From: Kribbella pittospori
GTDB taxonomy: Bacteria; Actinomycetota; Actinomycetes; Propionibacteriales; Kribbellaceae
Assembly (NCBI RefSeq): GCF_004331465.1
Contig: NZ_SJKB01000005.1
Span: 310,001-374,000 of the forward strand
Length of the DNA stretch: 64,000 nt
Direction: 5' to 3'
Below are positions 25,565 through 34,013 of this stretch, in pieces. A program made the position numbers and the translations under genes. The first letter of the stretch is position 1. Every line of letters begins with the position of its first letter. Under the pieces are notes generated by a model. The model made no database searches. It saw only the letters and a program-made list of their open reading frames with translations, and had not been told where the DNA came from.

Positions 25565-26263
25565 GTGCCGACGATGGATTACGACGGGTTCGCTGAGGCG
25601 TACGCCGCGGACAACGAGGTCAATCTGCTCAACGGCCACTACGAACGGCCGGCGATGCTGGACCTTGCTGGTGACGTGGCCGGCCGTCGCATCCTTGACG
25701 TCGGCTGTGGTGCCGGTCCGCTGTCAGCGGCGCTGCGTGACAGAGGCGCGATCATGAGCGGCTTCGACGTGAGCTCGGCAATGATCGAACTGGCCCGCCG
25801 AAGGCTGGGGGAGGACGCCGACCTGACCGTCGCCGACCTGGCCAAGCCGCTCCCGTACGCCGACGCCGCATTCGATGACGTCGTGGCCTCCCTGGTCCTG
25901 CATTACCTGGAGGACTGGACCGAGCCGCTCGCAGAGCTCCGCCGAGTGCTGAAGCCGGGCGGACGCCTCATTCTGTCGCTGAACCACCCGATCGTTCACA
26001 CCGCGTTGAACCCCGACGCCGAGTACTTCGACGTCGCCGAGTTCTCGTTCGACGCCGAGCACGCCGGCCGCACGGTCGTCTACACGATCTGGCACCGGCC
26101 GCTGCAGGCGATGAGCGACGCCTTCACGGCCGCGGGTTTCCGGATCTCGGTCATCAGCGAGCCACCGATCGCCCCGGACACCCCGAGCGAACTGCGTCCA
26201 CAGAACCAGCAGCACCCGGCGAGGTTCATCTGCTTCATCTTCTTCGTCCTCGAGGCCTGCTGA
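25565..26263 (+). CDS. Class I SAM-dependent methyltransferase
   Basis: A 232-residue methyltransferase of the Methyltransf_11 type: ILDVGCGAGPLSAALRDRG, MSGFDVSSAMIELARRR, FDDVVASLVLHYLEDW, VLKPGGRLILSLNHP. The C-terminus ends ARFICFIFFVLEAC, as in family members that act on small aromatic or quinone-like compounds. GTG 25565 is supported by AAGGAG 6 nt upstream; ATG 25574 is too far from it. The 21-bp dyad lies just upstream. Confidence 0.88.
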   Translation: MPTMDYDGFAEAYAADNEVNLLNGHYERPAMLDLAGDVAGRRILDVGCGAGPLSAALRDRGAIMSGFDVSSAMIELARRRLGEDADLTVADLAKPLPYADAAFDDVVASLVLHYLEDWTEPLAELRRVLKPGGRLILSLNHPIVHTALNPDAEYFDVAEFSFDAEHAGRTVVYTIWHRPLQAMSDAFTAAGFRISVISEPPIAPDTPSELRPQNQQHPARFICFIFFVLEAC

Positions 26264-26285
26264 CCCACCGTTCGTCGTGCGCCGC

Positions 26286-27068
26286 CTACTGTCCGGCCAG
26301 CTTGGCCACGACTGGCGCGAGGGTGTCGGCGAAGTCGGCGCCGATGACGAAATAGGAGAAGCCGATCTCTTCGCGTCGTCGTTCGATCTCTTCGGCGGCT
26401 GCCGCGCGGAGCGCTGCGGTGTCGAGGTCGGGTGGCGCCATGAACGGAGCGAGACGATCACCGACGGCGGCGATGTGCTGGGCGAGTTCGATGTCGCGGC
26501 GGCCGGCAAAGTCGCGTACCCGGTTAGTGGTTTCGATCCGGTCGTCGTCCGGCGGGAGTACGAACGTGACTGCATCAGCGACCTCGAGCGCCAGCGCCTG
26601 CGACTTCGGTCCGCTCACCGCCATGACCACCGGCGTGTGCAGATCGGGGCCGTCGAACGTACGTAGGGCGGCCACGGTCTCGCGCATTCTGGTACGACGC
26701 TCAGCGGGGGAGACGGCAGGCAGCCCCAGCTCGACCTCGATCCCGGGTCGGCCGGCGCCGATGCCCATTTCGAAGCGGCCTTCTGTGAGTACTGCGAGTG
26801 AGTGAGCCTCCCATGCTGTGCTCCACGGTTCGCGCAGCGCGGCGGCATAGACCCATGAGCCGATCCGCAGGTCAGTCAGCGCGGCCGCGGTTGCCAGCGT
26901 GGGGCCAAGCGCTGGTTGCCACGTGGGTACGTCGGGCATCAGTAACGTTGAGTAACCGCTGTCGGCGATGCGCCGTACGCGGTCTTGCCACGCCGGCAGG
27001 CCCGAACTGATCGGGGTCACGACCCCGAAGCGGAATGGTCTGGTTGCTCGCGTTGCCTGGTCGGCCAT
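26286..27068 (-). CDS. LLM-class (F420-type) oxidoreductase
   Basis: A 260-residue TIM-barrel luciferase-like protein: FRFGVVTPISSGLPAWQDRV, GYSTLLMPDVPTWQPALGP, LRIGSWVYAA, LTEGRFEMGIGAGRPG, ISFSYFVI-like strand (IGFSYFVIGADF) near the end. Members use F420H2 or FMNH2. ATG 27068 has AAGGAG 8-10 nt upstream. It shares strand with the acetamidase-like gene but is separated by 173 bp. Confidence 0.87.
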   Translation of the reverse strand: MADQATRATRPFRFGVVTPISSGLPAWQDRVRRIADSGYSTLLMPDVPTWQPALGPTLATAAALTDLRIGSWVYAAALREPWSTAWEAHSLAVLTEGRFEMGIGAGRPGIEVELGLPAVSPAERRTRMRETVAALRTFDGPDLHTPVVMAVSGPKSQALALEVADAVTFVLPPDDDRIETTNRVRDFAGRRDIELAQHIAAVGDRLAPFMAPPDLDTAALRAAAAEEIERRREEIGFSYFVIGADFADTLAPVVAKLAGQ

Positions 27069-27241
27069 CGTGCTTCTCCTTGAGTCTGCGGGTCTTTTCG
27101 GTCCAGTTGCCCTATCCACGAACCGTCCACCCAGAATCCGACAACGGCAGTCTGAACGAGTCTTTCTACTCCCGTGAGGCAACTGGCAGGAGCGGGAGTT
27201 GATGAGCCGGGAGTAGGCGGGCGCGAGGGATCGCGGGACCA

Positions 27242-28165
27242 TCATCTGGGGGTGTAGGGCAACAACGGCTTCTCAACGGTCAGGAGGTCTTCGATCGGGC
27301 CTAGCCAGCTCGACGGGACGAGCAGCTTGTAGGTAGGCGAGTGGGAGACGACGCTCGACACGCGGAGGTCGGCGATCAGGCTGAGGAGGGCGTTGGCCTG
27401 CTCGAAGCCGAGTTGCTGGGCGAACCCGAGGTGGTGGACGGCGTCGGAGATGGCTTGGGTGTAGGCGTCGCTCTCGGTGAAGCGGCTGCAGAGGTGGACG
27501 ATCGCATTGGGGGTGCGGACGATGGGACGGTGCGCAGAGGTGGCGGGGATCACCTCGACGGTGAGGTCGCACCAGGAGGCGATCTCGATGCCCTGGCCAC
27601 TCATTTCGCCATCGCCCATTGCGGCGTGCGCGTCGCCGATGACGAACCGGCCGGACCCGATTTCGTCGTAGAGATAGAGGGTCGAGCCGGGGGCGAACTC
27701 CTTGGTGTCGAGGTTGCCGCCGTGGTCCCAGGGGTCGGCGATCAGCTCGGGCCGGACCAGGCCGAGCCAGCCGAGCATCGGGACAACTGGTAGGACGTGT
27801 TGGCCGTCGAGGATCGCCTGGTCACCGCGGAGTTCGGCGCGGCCGGCGTATTCCTGGTTCGCGGACTCGCGGATGACGCCGCCCCACGGCTCCCAGGGGT
27901 TGGTGGTGGTGGCGAAGCCGTAGTGACCGACGGGGTCCAGTTCAAGGGTGCGGAGGTGGAAGGCGAGGGTGTCGCCAGGGCTTACGCCCTCGACGCGGAG
28001 TGGGCCGGTCAGGAAGGGGTAGTCCGAACCGGGCCAGGTGCGGATCCGGGTTCTTCGACCGGGCTGAAGAATCGCGGCGTCCGGGAGATCGTGGCAGTCC
28101 AGATCGACGGGCGGCGCAGCGATGGGGTCCATCACGGCACGGTAGGACCATCGAAGCGATGTCAC
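27242..28165 (-). CDS. Acetamidase/formamidase-family protein
   Basis: A 307-residue protein. LRWSYRAVMDPIA, GPLRVEGVSPGDTLAFHLRT, GGNLDTKEFAPGSTLYL, FVIGDAHAAMGDGEMSGQGI and EVIPA match the FmdA_AmdA fold, including the GDxHAAMGDGE metal/active-site phrase. It should hydrolyse short amides to acid and ammonia in the cytosol. GTG 28165 lies 5 nt after GATAAT, so a leaderless start is proposed; ATG 28132 is an alternative. A palindrome overlies this -10 box. Confidence 0.87.
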   Translation of the reverse strand: MTSLRWSYRAVMDPIAAPPVDLDCHDLPDAAILQPGRRTRIRTWPGSDYPFLTGPLRVEGVSPGDTLAFHLRTLELDPVGHYGFATTTNPWEPWGGVIRESANQEYAGRAELRGDQAILDGQHVLPVVPMLGWLGLVRPELIADPWDHGGNLDTKEFAPGSTLYLYDEIGSGRFVIGDAHAAMGDGEMSGQGIEIASWCDLTVEVIPATSAHRPIVRTPNAIVHLCSRFTESDAYTQAISDAVHHLGFAQQLGFEQANALLSLIADLRVSSVVSHSPTYKLLVPSSWLGPIEDLLTVEKPLLPYTPR

Positions 28166-28166
28166 A

Positions 28167-28179
28167 GGTGATTATCACC
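28167..28179. promoter_or_regulatory. 13-bp palindrome on the acetamidase -10 box
   Basis: GGTGAT-T-ATCACC is a perfect palindrome. On the minus strand it contains the GATAAT -10 (28171-28176) of the acetamidase gene, 5 nt from its GTG. A repressor bound here would block transcription. The surrounding 28166-28336 intergenic DNA is AT-rich for this window and holds no gene. Confidence 0.55.
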
Positions 28180-28336
28180 CATAAGCCAAGCGCCGATAAG
28201 CGACATTATGTCAACTAGTAGCCCGATCCTTGACAGCGCGCAGCCTCGGACGGCAGCATGCTGATGCTGCTGATGAGGGCGCGCCGGCACTCGCCGAAGG
28301 GGCTATGCCCACCTCGCGACTATTCGAGATGCGCCC

Positions 28337-28981
28337 ATGACGAATCTAGAGAATCTGCGGAAGCAGGCCAGGCAGCTACTGCGCTGGCATCGCGAGCGCA
28401 ACTACACCGTCGTGCCACGAATCCGTGCTGCGTTGCCGCAGTACCACGGGCTCAGCGATGAACAGATCCTGGCGCAGCGCTTCGTGCTTGCTGACGCGCA
28501 GCTTCTGCTGGCTCGCGAAGCTGGATTCGAAACATGGGCCGTGTTCAAGGCAGGAGTAGCCCAGATGCCCCAGGAAGCCGCAGTACCCGACCCCGACGTC
28601 CCGGCGCGGCCGGTCCTCACCCAGGCCGAACCACAACTGTTCGTATCCGACATGAACGCAGCCTGTGCGTTCTTCGAACACGAACTGGGTTTCACCGTGG
28701 TCTTCACCTACGGCGATCCGCCGTACTACGGTCAAGTACGCCGCGACAACGTCAGCCTCAATCTTCGGTATGTTTGTGATCCGGTGTACAACGGCACCGT
28801 TCGAGAAGATGATCAACTGCTCGCGGCGGCGATCAGCGTCGACAATGTCAAAGCCCTCTACAGCGAATACGCCGGGGCTGATGTCGAGTTCCAGCAAACG
28901 CTGAAGCGCCAACCCTGGGGTGCGCACCAATTCGTCGTTCGAGACCGCGACGGCAACCTGATCCTTTTCAGCGGCGAGTAG
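28337..28981 (+). CDS. VOC-family protein with helical N-terminal domain
   Basis: A 214-residue protein. Residues 1-~75 (LENLRKQARQLLRWHRERNY ... QLLLAREAGFETWAVFK) form the helical, ankyrin-like domain often fused to glyoxalase-fold proteins in actinobacteria. Residues ~95-214 are a VOC domain (PQLFVSDMNAACAFFEHELG, FVVRDRDGNLILFSG). Codon use is less GC-biased than its neighbours (several AAT, TAT, GAA codons), which with the AT-rich upstream DNA hints at recent acquisition. Reaction unknown. Confidence 0.82.
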   Translation: MTNLENLRKQARQLLRWHRERNYTVVPRIRAALPQYHGLSDEQILAQRFVLADAQLLLAREAGFETWAVFKAGVAQMPQEAAVPDPDVPARPVLTQAEPQLFVSDMNAACAFFEHELGFTVVFTYGDPPYYGQVRRDNVSLNLRYVCDPVYNGTVREDDQLLAAAISVDNVKALYSEYAGADVEFQQTLKRQPWGAHQFVVRDRDGNLILFSGE

Positions 28982-29051
28982 CAGCGGACCTCGGCGTCAA
29001 CCTGGAAAACCGGCTGAATCTGTGCGCGGCCCGAGCTTAGGGTTCGGATTG

Positions 29052-32000
29052 ATGACCGACCTCCTCGCGCCGCCGCCGGCCCGCACGATGGCCCCGCCAC
29101 CGCCCGCCGATCCGGCTCGGCGGGTCGATTGGCGACGCCTCCGCGGGCCGGCCTCCGCCCTGGCGCTCGCGGCCGCCGCGGTCGCATCCTTGGGTTCCAC
29201 GCTGGGCAGCGTGGTGGCCGGACACCTGGCGGCACAGCCCAGCTGGCGGCTGGTCGGACTGCTGATGCTGTGTGTCGTCGGCGGGGCCGTGATCAGCAGC
29301 TTCGGCAAGATCATCTGGGTCGGCGTCTCCGATCGGGTCGAAGGCCGGCTCCGCGAGGACGTGCTTCAGGCCGCCCTGCGACAGCCCTTGGCCGTCCTCA
29401 ACGAACAAGCCGTCGGCGAGATCCTGGACCGGGTCGACGACGACTCCCACGAGGTCGGCACCCTGCTCCGTTCGCAGCTGTGGACGCTGGCGGGAACCCT
29501 CTTCGGGACGATCCCGATGTGGATCGTCGCCGGGGTGACCTGGTGGCCTTCCGCTGTGCTCTTCCCGGTGCTGGCCGTGATCATCTGGTACGCCGTTCAC
29601 AAGCTCCTGCCCGAGGTCGCCAGGCGGAAGGTCATCGAGGAGATGGCCTGGACCGATCACACCGCCGTACTCGAGGAAGGCATCGCCGGGCGCGACGATC
29701 TCCGGACGAGCCTGGGCCAGGCGCACGTTCTGGTCCGGGTTGCCCGGCTCTCGGCCGCGGTGCACGAGACGTTCAGCTCGAGGGTCACCGTGGACAGCCG
29801 GATCGCCCGTCGGACCGGTGTGCTGTTGCACGGCCTGCTGGCGGCGATCGGCGTCGCCGGGATCGCACTGGCCGTCGACAGCCACCTCACCGTGGCACGG
29901 TTGGTGACCCTGTTCCTGGTCACCTCGACCTTCGTCGGACAGATCGCGATGCTCGCCAACAACCTGCCCGGTCTCCAGGCGGGACTCGGCGCCATCACCC
30001 GGCTGCGGCAGATGCTGGCCGCCGAACCCGAACCGGAGGGCGGGTCGGACCTGCCGTTGGACGGCCCGGTGGACCTGGAGATCCGCGACCTGGACTTCTC
30101 CTACACCGAAGGCACCTTCGCCCTCCGCGACATCAATCTGCGGGTCCGGAACGGTCAGACCATCGCCCTGGTCGGACGCACCGGCTCCGGCAAGTCGACG
30201 CTGGCGTCACTGATCTCGCGAGCCGTCGAGCCGCCGCCGCGCAGCGTGTTCCTGGCCGGTCACGATGTCGGCGATCTCGATCTGCAGAAGCTGCGTGCTG
30301 CGGTCGGTGTGGTCACCCAGAGGACGGAGATCCTGGCCGGCAGCCTGGCCGAGAACATCGCCCTGTTCAACGACGACCTGCCGAGGCCGGTCATCGAGGC
30401 GGCCGTGGTGGAACTCGGGCTCGGTGACTGGGTCGCGGGCCTGCCGGACGGCCTGGACACGCTGCTCGGCCCGGGTGGCACGTCGTTGTCCGCGGGCGAG
30501 GAACAGTTGGTGGCGTTCGCGCGACTGCTGGTCCGCGACGTCCGGGTGGTGATCCTGGACGAGGCCACCGCGCGGATGGATCCGCTCACCGAGCGGCTGG
30601 TGATCGCCGCGTCGGACCGGCTGCTGTCGGGCCGTACCGGCGTCCTGATCGCCCACCGGCTTTCGACGATCGCCCGAGCGCCGCTGGTCGCGGTCCTCGA
30701 TCACGGCCGGGTCGTCCAGCACGGAGTTCGTGCTGAACTGGCCGTCTCCCCCGGCCCGTTCCGGGAACTGTTGCTGGCCGGGGGTTCCGGGCCCACGTAC
30801 GACGCTCAGGATCACCACCACGATCCGGATCCGGATCGTGGGATCGATGCCCCGGGCGAGGCGGTCGGCGGTCGGCGCCGGATCGGCGAACCGCCCGAGC
30901 CGGCCGAGGTCGGCACCGGACCGAGTCTCGCCCGCGGCGTCGCGCATACGCTGCTGATCCGTCCGGAATGGAGCGTGGTCGGCGCGCTGCTGTTCCTGTT
31001 CGCGGGCCTGACCGGCGCGCAGGGAGCGGTGACCGGTCTGGTCTGGGGCCATGTCGTCGAAGCCCTGCGACACGGGCGGGCGCCGTGGTGGCTCGCCGTG
31101 GCCCTGGTGGCGACTCTGCTCACTGCCCCGCTGCTGATGGCCGAAGGCCTCCGGCGCTATCCGCGCCGGTGGGCCGAGGTGATGCTGCGGACGCGGATGT
31201 CAGTGCTCTTCGGTCAGACCAGGCAGCACCGACTGACCCGTACGCCACCGGGCGAGGTGGTCGCCCGCTCCATGGACGCCGACCGGATCGCCGTCTACGG
31301 CGACCGCTGGGTCGACTTCATCAACGGCATGGTGATCACAGTCGTCACCGCCTTGCTCGGTGGCACCTGGCTCGCAGGCGCCGTGCTGCTGGCCGTGATG
31401 GTCTCATCGGCGCTGGCCTCGACCATCGGTCGCCCCGTCGCCGGTCGGTCAGCGGCCGCGGCATCGGCGGCCAGAGCCCGTTTCGGCCGTGTGCTCGTGT
31501 CCGCGCTGGACGCGGGCCGGACGATCAAGTTGTCCGCCGCGACGTCGCAGGTGCACACCCATCTGCAGCACGTCGACAGTGGCCGGGTGAGCGCCGCGGT
31601 GCGGGAGCACCGGGTGCAAGCCTGCCTGGACGGCATCCCGGTCGTGATGGTGCAGCTCGGCGTGGTGTCGGCCTGGGCGGCGTACAGGGGAAACATCTGG
31701 AGCCTGGCCACCGCACTGCTGGTCGCCAACGCCGTCAACGGCTTTGACTACTTCGGACGAGTCGCCAGTACGGTCGTCACCGACGCGCCGGGCACCCGGG
31801 CCTGGCAGGCAGAGACCAGCCGCTTCGCCGGAGGCACCGACCTGATGGACCTGCCGCCCGGTGTCGACCTGGTCGCCGGCATCGCGCCCGGACCTGAGCC
31901 GGTGCCCCGGACCCGCCTGCGTCGGCTGGAGCTGGCCGACCTCAGCGCGATCCATGACGACGGCACGATCGGCGTCTCCGGCGTCGACCTGACCGTCGAG

Positions 32001-32597
32001 GCTGGGGAGTTGGTGCTGTTGGTCGGTCAGGTCGGTTCCGGTAAGTCCAGTCTGCTGTCCGCACTGGCCGGGCTGATCGATCATCGCGGCCTGATCCGCT
32101 GGAACGGCGAACTCATCGACGACCCGCAACTGTTCCTGCGTCCTGGGCAGGTCGCGCATGTTGCCCAGGTACCCCGGGTGCTGTCGGGCTCCTTCGCCGA
32201 CAACGTACGGCTGGGGCACGCCCGCGCGTTCGAGGGTCCGGTCGCCGGTGCCCTCCTGGACACCGACGTCGCCACCGCCGGTGGCATGGACGCGCTGGTC
32301 GGCCATCGGGGCGTACGGCTCTCCGGCGGCCAGGTGCAACGCCTCGCGCTCGCCCGCGCTCTGGCAACAGATGCGGAACTGCTGCTCGCCGACGACGTCT
32401 CCAGCGCCCTGGACGCCACCACCGAGATCGAACTGTGGAAAACCCTGCGAGAGCGCCGCGCCACCGTCATCGGCGCGACCTCGAAACGGGCAGCCCTGGT
32501 CCAGGCAGATCGAGTGGTCGTACTGGTCGACGGCGACGTCGCCGCGGTCGGCCCCTGGTCCGAACTCTCCCCGCGGTGGTCCCACCTGGCCGGCTGA
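29052..32597 (+). CDS. Fused heterodimer-type ABC exporter (TMD-NBD-TMD-NBD)
   Basis: A 1181-residue single-chain exporter. TMD1 spans ~30-310. NBD1 has Walker A GRTGSGKST (~375), signature LSAGE, Walker B VVILDEATARMD and H-loop IAHRLS. TMD2 spans ~620-900. NBD2 has Walker A GQVGSGKSS (~992), signature LSGGQ, Walker B LLLADDVSSALD and IGATSKR where the H-loop His should be. So one ATP site is consensus (NBD1 Walker plus NBD2 LSGGQ) and the other degenerate (NBD2 Asp for Glu, no His, plus LSAGE). Half-transporters are usually separate genes. It probably exports a peptide, lipid or drug. A TAGGGT box lies 8 nt before ATG. Confidence 0.92.
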   Translation: MTDLLAPPPARTMAPPPPADPARRVDWRRLRGPASALALAAAAVASLGSTLGSVVAGHLAAQPSWRLVGLLMLCVVGGAVISSFGKIIWVGVSDRVEGRLREDVLQAALRQPLAVLNEQAVGEILDRVDDDSHEVGTLLRSQLWTLAGTLFGTIPMWIVAGVTWWPSAVLFPVLAVIIWYAVHKLLPEVARRKVIEEMAWTDHTAVLEEGIAGRDDLRTSLGQAHVLVRVARLSAAVHETFSSRVTVDSRIARRTGVLLHGLLAAIGVAGIALAVDSHLTVARLVTLFLVTSTFVGQIAMLANNLPGLQAGLGAITRLRQMLAAEPEPEGGSDLPLDGPVDLEIRDLDFSYTEGTFALRDINLRVRNGQTIALVGRTGSGKSTLASLISRAVEPPPRSVFLAGHDVGDLDLQKLRAAVGVVTQRTEILAGSLAENIALFNDDLPRPVIEAAVVELGLGDWVAGLPDGLDTLLGPGGTSLSAGEEQLVAFARLLVRDVRVVILDEATARMDPLTERLVIAASDRLLSGRTGVLIAHRLSTIARAPLVAVLDHGRVVQHGVRAELAVSPGPFRELLLAGGSGPTYDAQDHHHDPDPDRGIDAPGEAVGGRRRIGEPPEPAEVGTGPSLARGVAHTLLIRPEWSVVGALLFLFAGLTGAQGAVTGLVWGHVVEALRHGRAPWWLAVALVATLLTAPLLMAEGLRRYPRRWAEVMLRTRMSVLFGQTRQHRLTRTPPGEVVARSMDADRIAVYGDRWVDFINGMVITVVTALLGGTWLAGAVLLAVMVSSALASTIGRPVAGRSAAAASAARARFGRVLVSALDAGRTIKLSAATSQVHTHLQHVDSGRVSAAVREHRVQACLDGIPVVMVQLGVVSAWAAYRGNIWSLATALLVANAVNGFDYFGRVASTVVTDAPGTRAWQAETSRFAGGTDLMDLPPGVDLVAGIAPGPEPVPRTRLRRLELADLSAIHDDGTIGVSGVDLTVEAGELVLLVGQVGSGKSSLLSALAGLIDHRGLIRWNGELIDDPQLFLRPGQVAHVAQVPRVLSGSFADNVRLGHARAFEGPVAGALLDTDVATAGGMDALVGHRGVRLSGGQVQRLALARALATDAELLLADDVSSALDATTEIELWKTLRERRATVIGATSKRAALVQADRVVVLVDGDVAAVGPWSELSPRWSHLAG

Positions 32598-32618
32598 CCC
32601 TCCGCCCCGAGGGGTCAG
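32594..32618 (+). terminator. Hairpin at the ABC transporter stop codon
   Basis: CTGACCC (32594-32600) pairs with GGGTCAG (32612-32618) across 11 nt. It covers the stop codon and lacks a T tract, so it is a possible weak terminator or mRNA end structure only. Confidence 0.35.
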
Positions 32619-32684
32619 CTGCACCCTCATACGCCGCGGTGCGCGAGCTCCATACGCAGGGTCTCCGGTCCTCTCGGCCGTACG

Positions 32685-32933
32685 CCGGGGGCCTGGCAGC
32701 TGACGCAGCGCCTGACAGTCGATCAGGGCTTGCGATTGTTCACAATCGACGCGGCGTACGGAACCTTCGAGGAGGACGTGAAGGGCAGCCTCTCCCCCGG
32801 CAAGTACGCCAACCTCGTGATCCTCTCGGACAACCCGACGACCGTCGCCGTCGACGCGTTGCTGGACATCCAGGTGCTAGCAACCATCGTCGGCGGACGA
32901 GCGGAGTACTGCGCCGACACCGCGCTCTGCTGA
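32685..32933 (+). pseudogene. C-terminal fragment of an amidohydrolase (YtcJ-like)
   Basis: In one frame the sequence reads WQLTQRLTVDQGLRLFTIDA, AYGTFEEDVKGSLSPGKYAN, LVILSDNP, ILATIVGGRAEYC-like (IQVLATIVGGRAEYCA). This is the end of a metal-dependent amidohydrolase of the Amidohydro_3/YtcJ family. The TIM barrel and all metal ligands are missing; homology ends near 32685 without a start codon or ribosome site. It is a decayed remnant between the exporter and the SCO6745-family gene. Confidence 0.8.
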
Positions 32934-32958
32934 CTCGTACGAGAAACCGCGCAACAGG

Positions 32959-32985
32959 TGTCGGATCGGGGCCCAGGTGTTCGTG
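32959..32985 (+). promoter_or_regulatory. ECF42-like promoter
   Basis: TGTCGG (32959-32964), 17 nt, CGTG (32982-32985). Each element is one base from the ECF42 pattern TGTCGA and CG(A/T)C found exactly at 22133-22159. It would serve the SCO6745-family gene at 33021. Confidence 0.45.
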
Positions 32986-33020
32986 GCAGAGGTGAGCAGC
33001 TGTCCAACCGAGGAGCAATC

Positions 33021-33842
33021 ATGGAGTCCACCGCCCGCCGCCTGCACCGGCTCGTGGAGCCGATCCACCTGGTCGCCTATATGTCCGAGGAGCCGACCGA
33101 GGCACTCATGGCGCTCGGCCACCGCAACTACTGGGACGGCTACTTCGCCGGACGGGCCGCGCCACTGGGACGTGTCCCGGCCGAGGTGGTCCACGCGATC
33201 TTCTACAACTTCGCGGACGGCGAGGTCGCCCGCCACATCCCCCGCGTCTGGGACACCGCCACTCCCGAGGCAGCGCTCGCCGCTCGTGAGCAGGGCTGCG
33301 TCGCCGCGCTGAGGCGGATTCTCGGCGACCTCGCCGACTCCCCCGGCCTCGCGCGTGCCGCCGACCTCGCCACCAAGGCGGCGACGAGCGCCCCGACGGA
33401 AGGACGGATCCTGTACGCCGGACTCCGAGCGCTGCCTGTACCCGAGGAGCCCGTGGCGAAGCTCTGGCATGCGGCCACTCTGCTCCGCGAGCACCGCGGA
33501 GACGGTCATATCGCCGCTCTGGTCGCCGCGGGCATCGGCGGGACGGAGGCCCACGTACTTCACGCCCTTTTCGATGACATGCCCGCGGAGAAGTTCGGCC
33601 GGGTCCATCATCTGCCGGCCGCCCAGCTGGCCGCGGTGGTCGACGGGATGCGCGCCCGTGGCCTCGTGGACGACTCCGGCTGGCTCAGTGACCTCGGCCG
33701 GAAGACCAAGGAACAGATCGAGTCCCTCACCGACGACCTCGCCGCACCGCCGTACGACGGCCTGGAGCCGAACGAGCTCGACCAGCTCATCGCGGACCTC
33801 GAGCCCATCTCCGCAACGCTCGACGCGGCCGGCTCCCGGTGA
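33021..33842 (+). CDS. SCO6745-family (SalK-like) protein
   Basis: A 273-residue protein matching the actinobacterial SCO6745 family: ARRLHRLVEPIHLVAYMSEE, RNYWDGYFAGRAAPLG, VHAIFYNFADGEVARHIPRV, LWHAATLLREHRGDGHIAAL, and a C-terminal winged-helix-like part (GLVDDSGWLSDLGRKTKEQI). It is often annotated as a helix-turn-helix protein; the function is unknown. GAGGAG precedes ATG. It lies upstream of an ECF42 sigma gene and has an ECF42-like promoter, so it may belong to that regulon. Confidence 0.85.
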   Translation: MESTARRLHRLVEPIHLVAYMSEEPTEALMALGHRNYWDGYFAGRAAPLGRVPAEVVHAIFYNFADGEVARHIPRVWDTATPEAALAAREQGCVAALRRILGDLADSPGLARAADLATKAATSAPTEGRILYAGLRALPVPEEPVAKLWHAATLLREHRGDGHIAALVAAGIGGTEAHVLHALFDDMPAEKFGRVHHLPAAQLAAVVDGMRARGLVDDSGWLSDLGRKTKEQIESLTDDLAAPPYDGLEPNELDQLIADLEPISATLDAAGSR

Positions 33843-33950
33843 CTGGGCCCAGAATGTCCTTGAAGAAATGCCCGGAGGCGGTGTCGGATCAGGGCAGAGT
33901 TGCACCAGGCGCCCACGACGGGTGCCACCCGAACCACAGGAGATTCCGAG

Positions 33951-34013
33951 ATGCAGTATTTGGTTTCTGTGATCGATGACCAGGCCGGCGTCGAGGTGCG
34001 GCCGTTCCGGTGA
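33951..34013 (+). pseudogene. DGPF (YCII) gene reduced to 20 codons by internal deletion
   Basis: The frame reads MQYLVSVIDDQAG then VEVRPFR and stops. The first part is the usual N-terminus of a YCII/DGPF protein and the last part its usual C-terminus, so roughly 90-100 internal codons including the DGPF motif are missing in frame. AGGAG precedes ATG, and the TGA overlaps the GTG of the sigma gene at 34010, so translational coupling is preserved. Confidence 0.75.
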
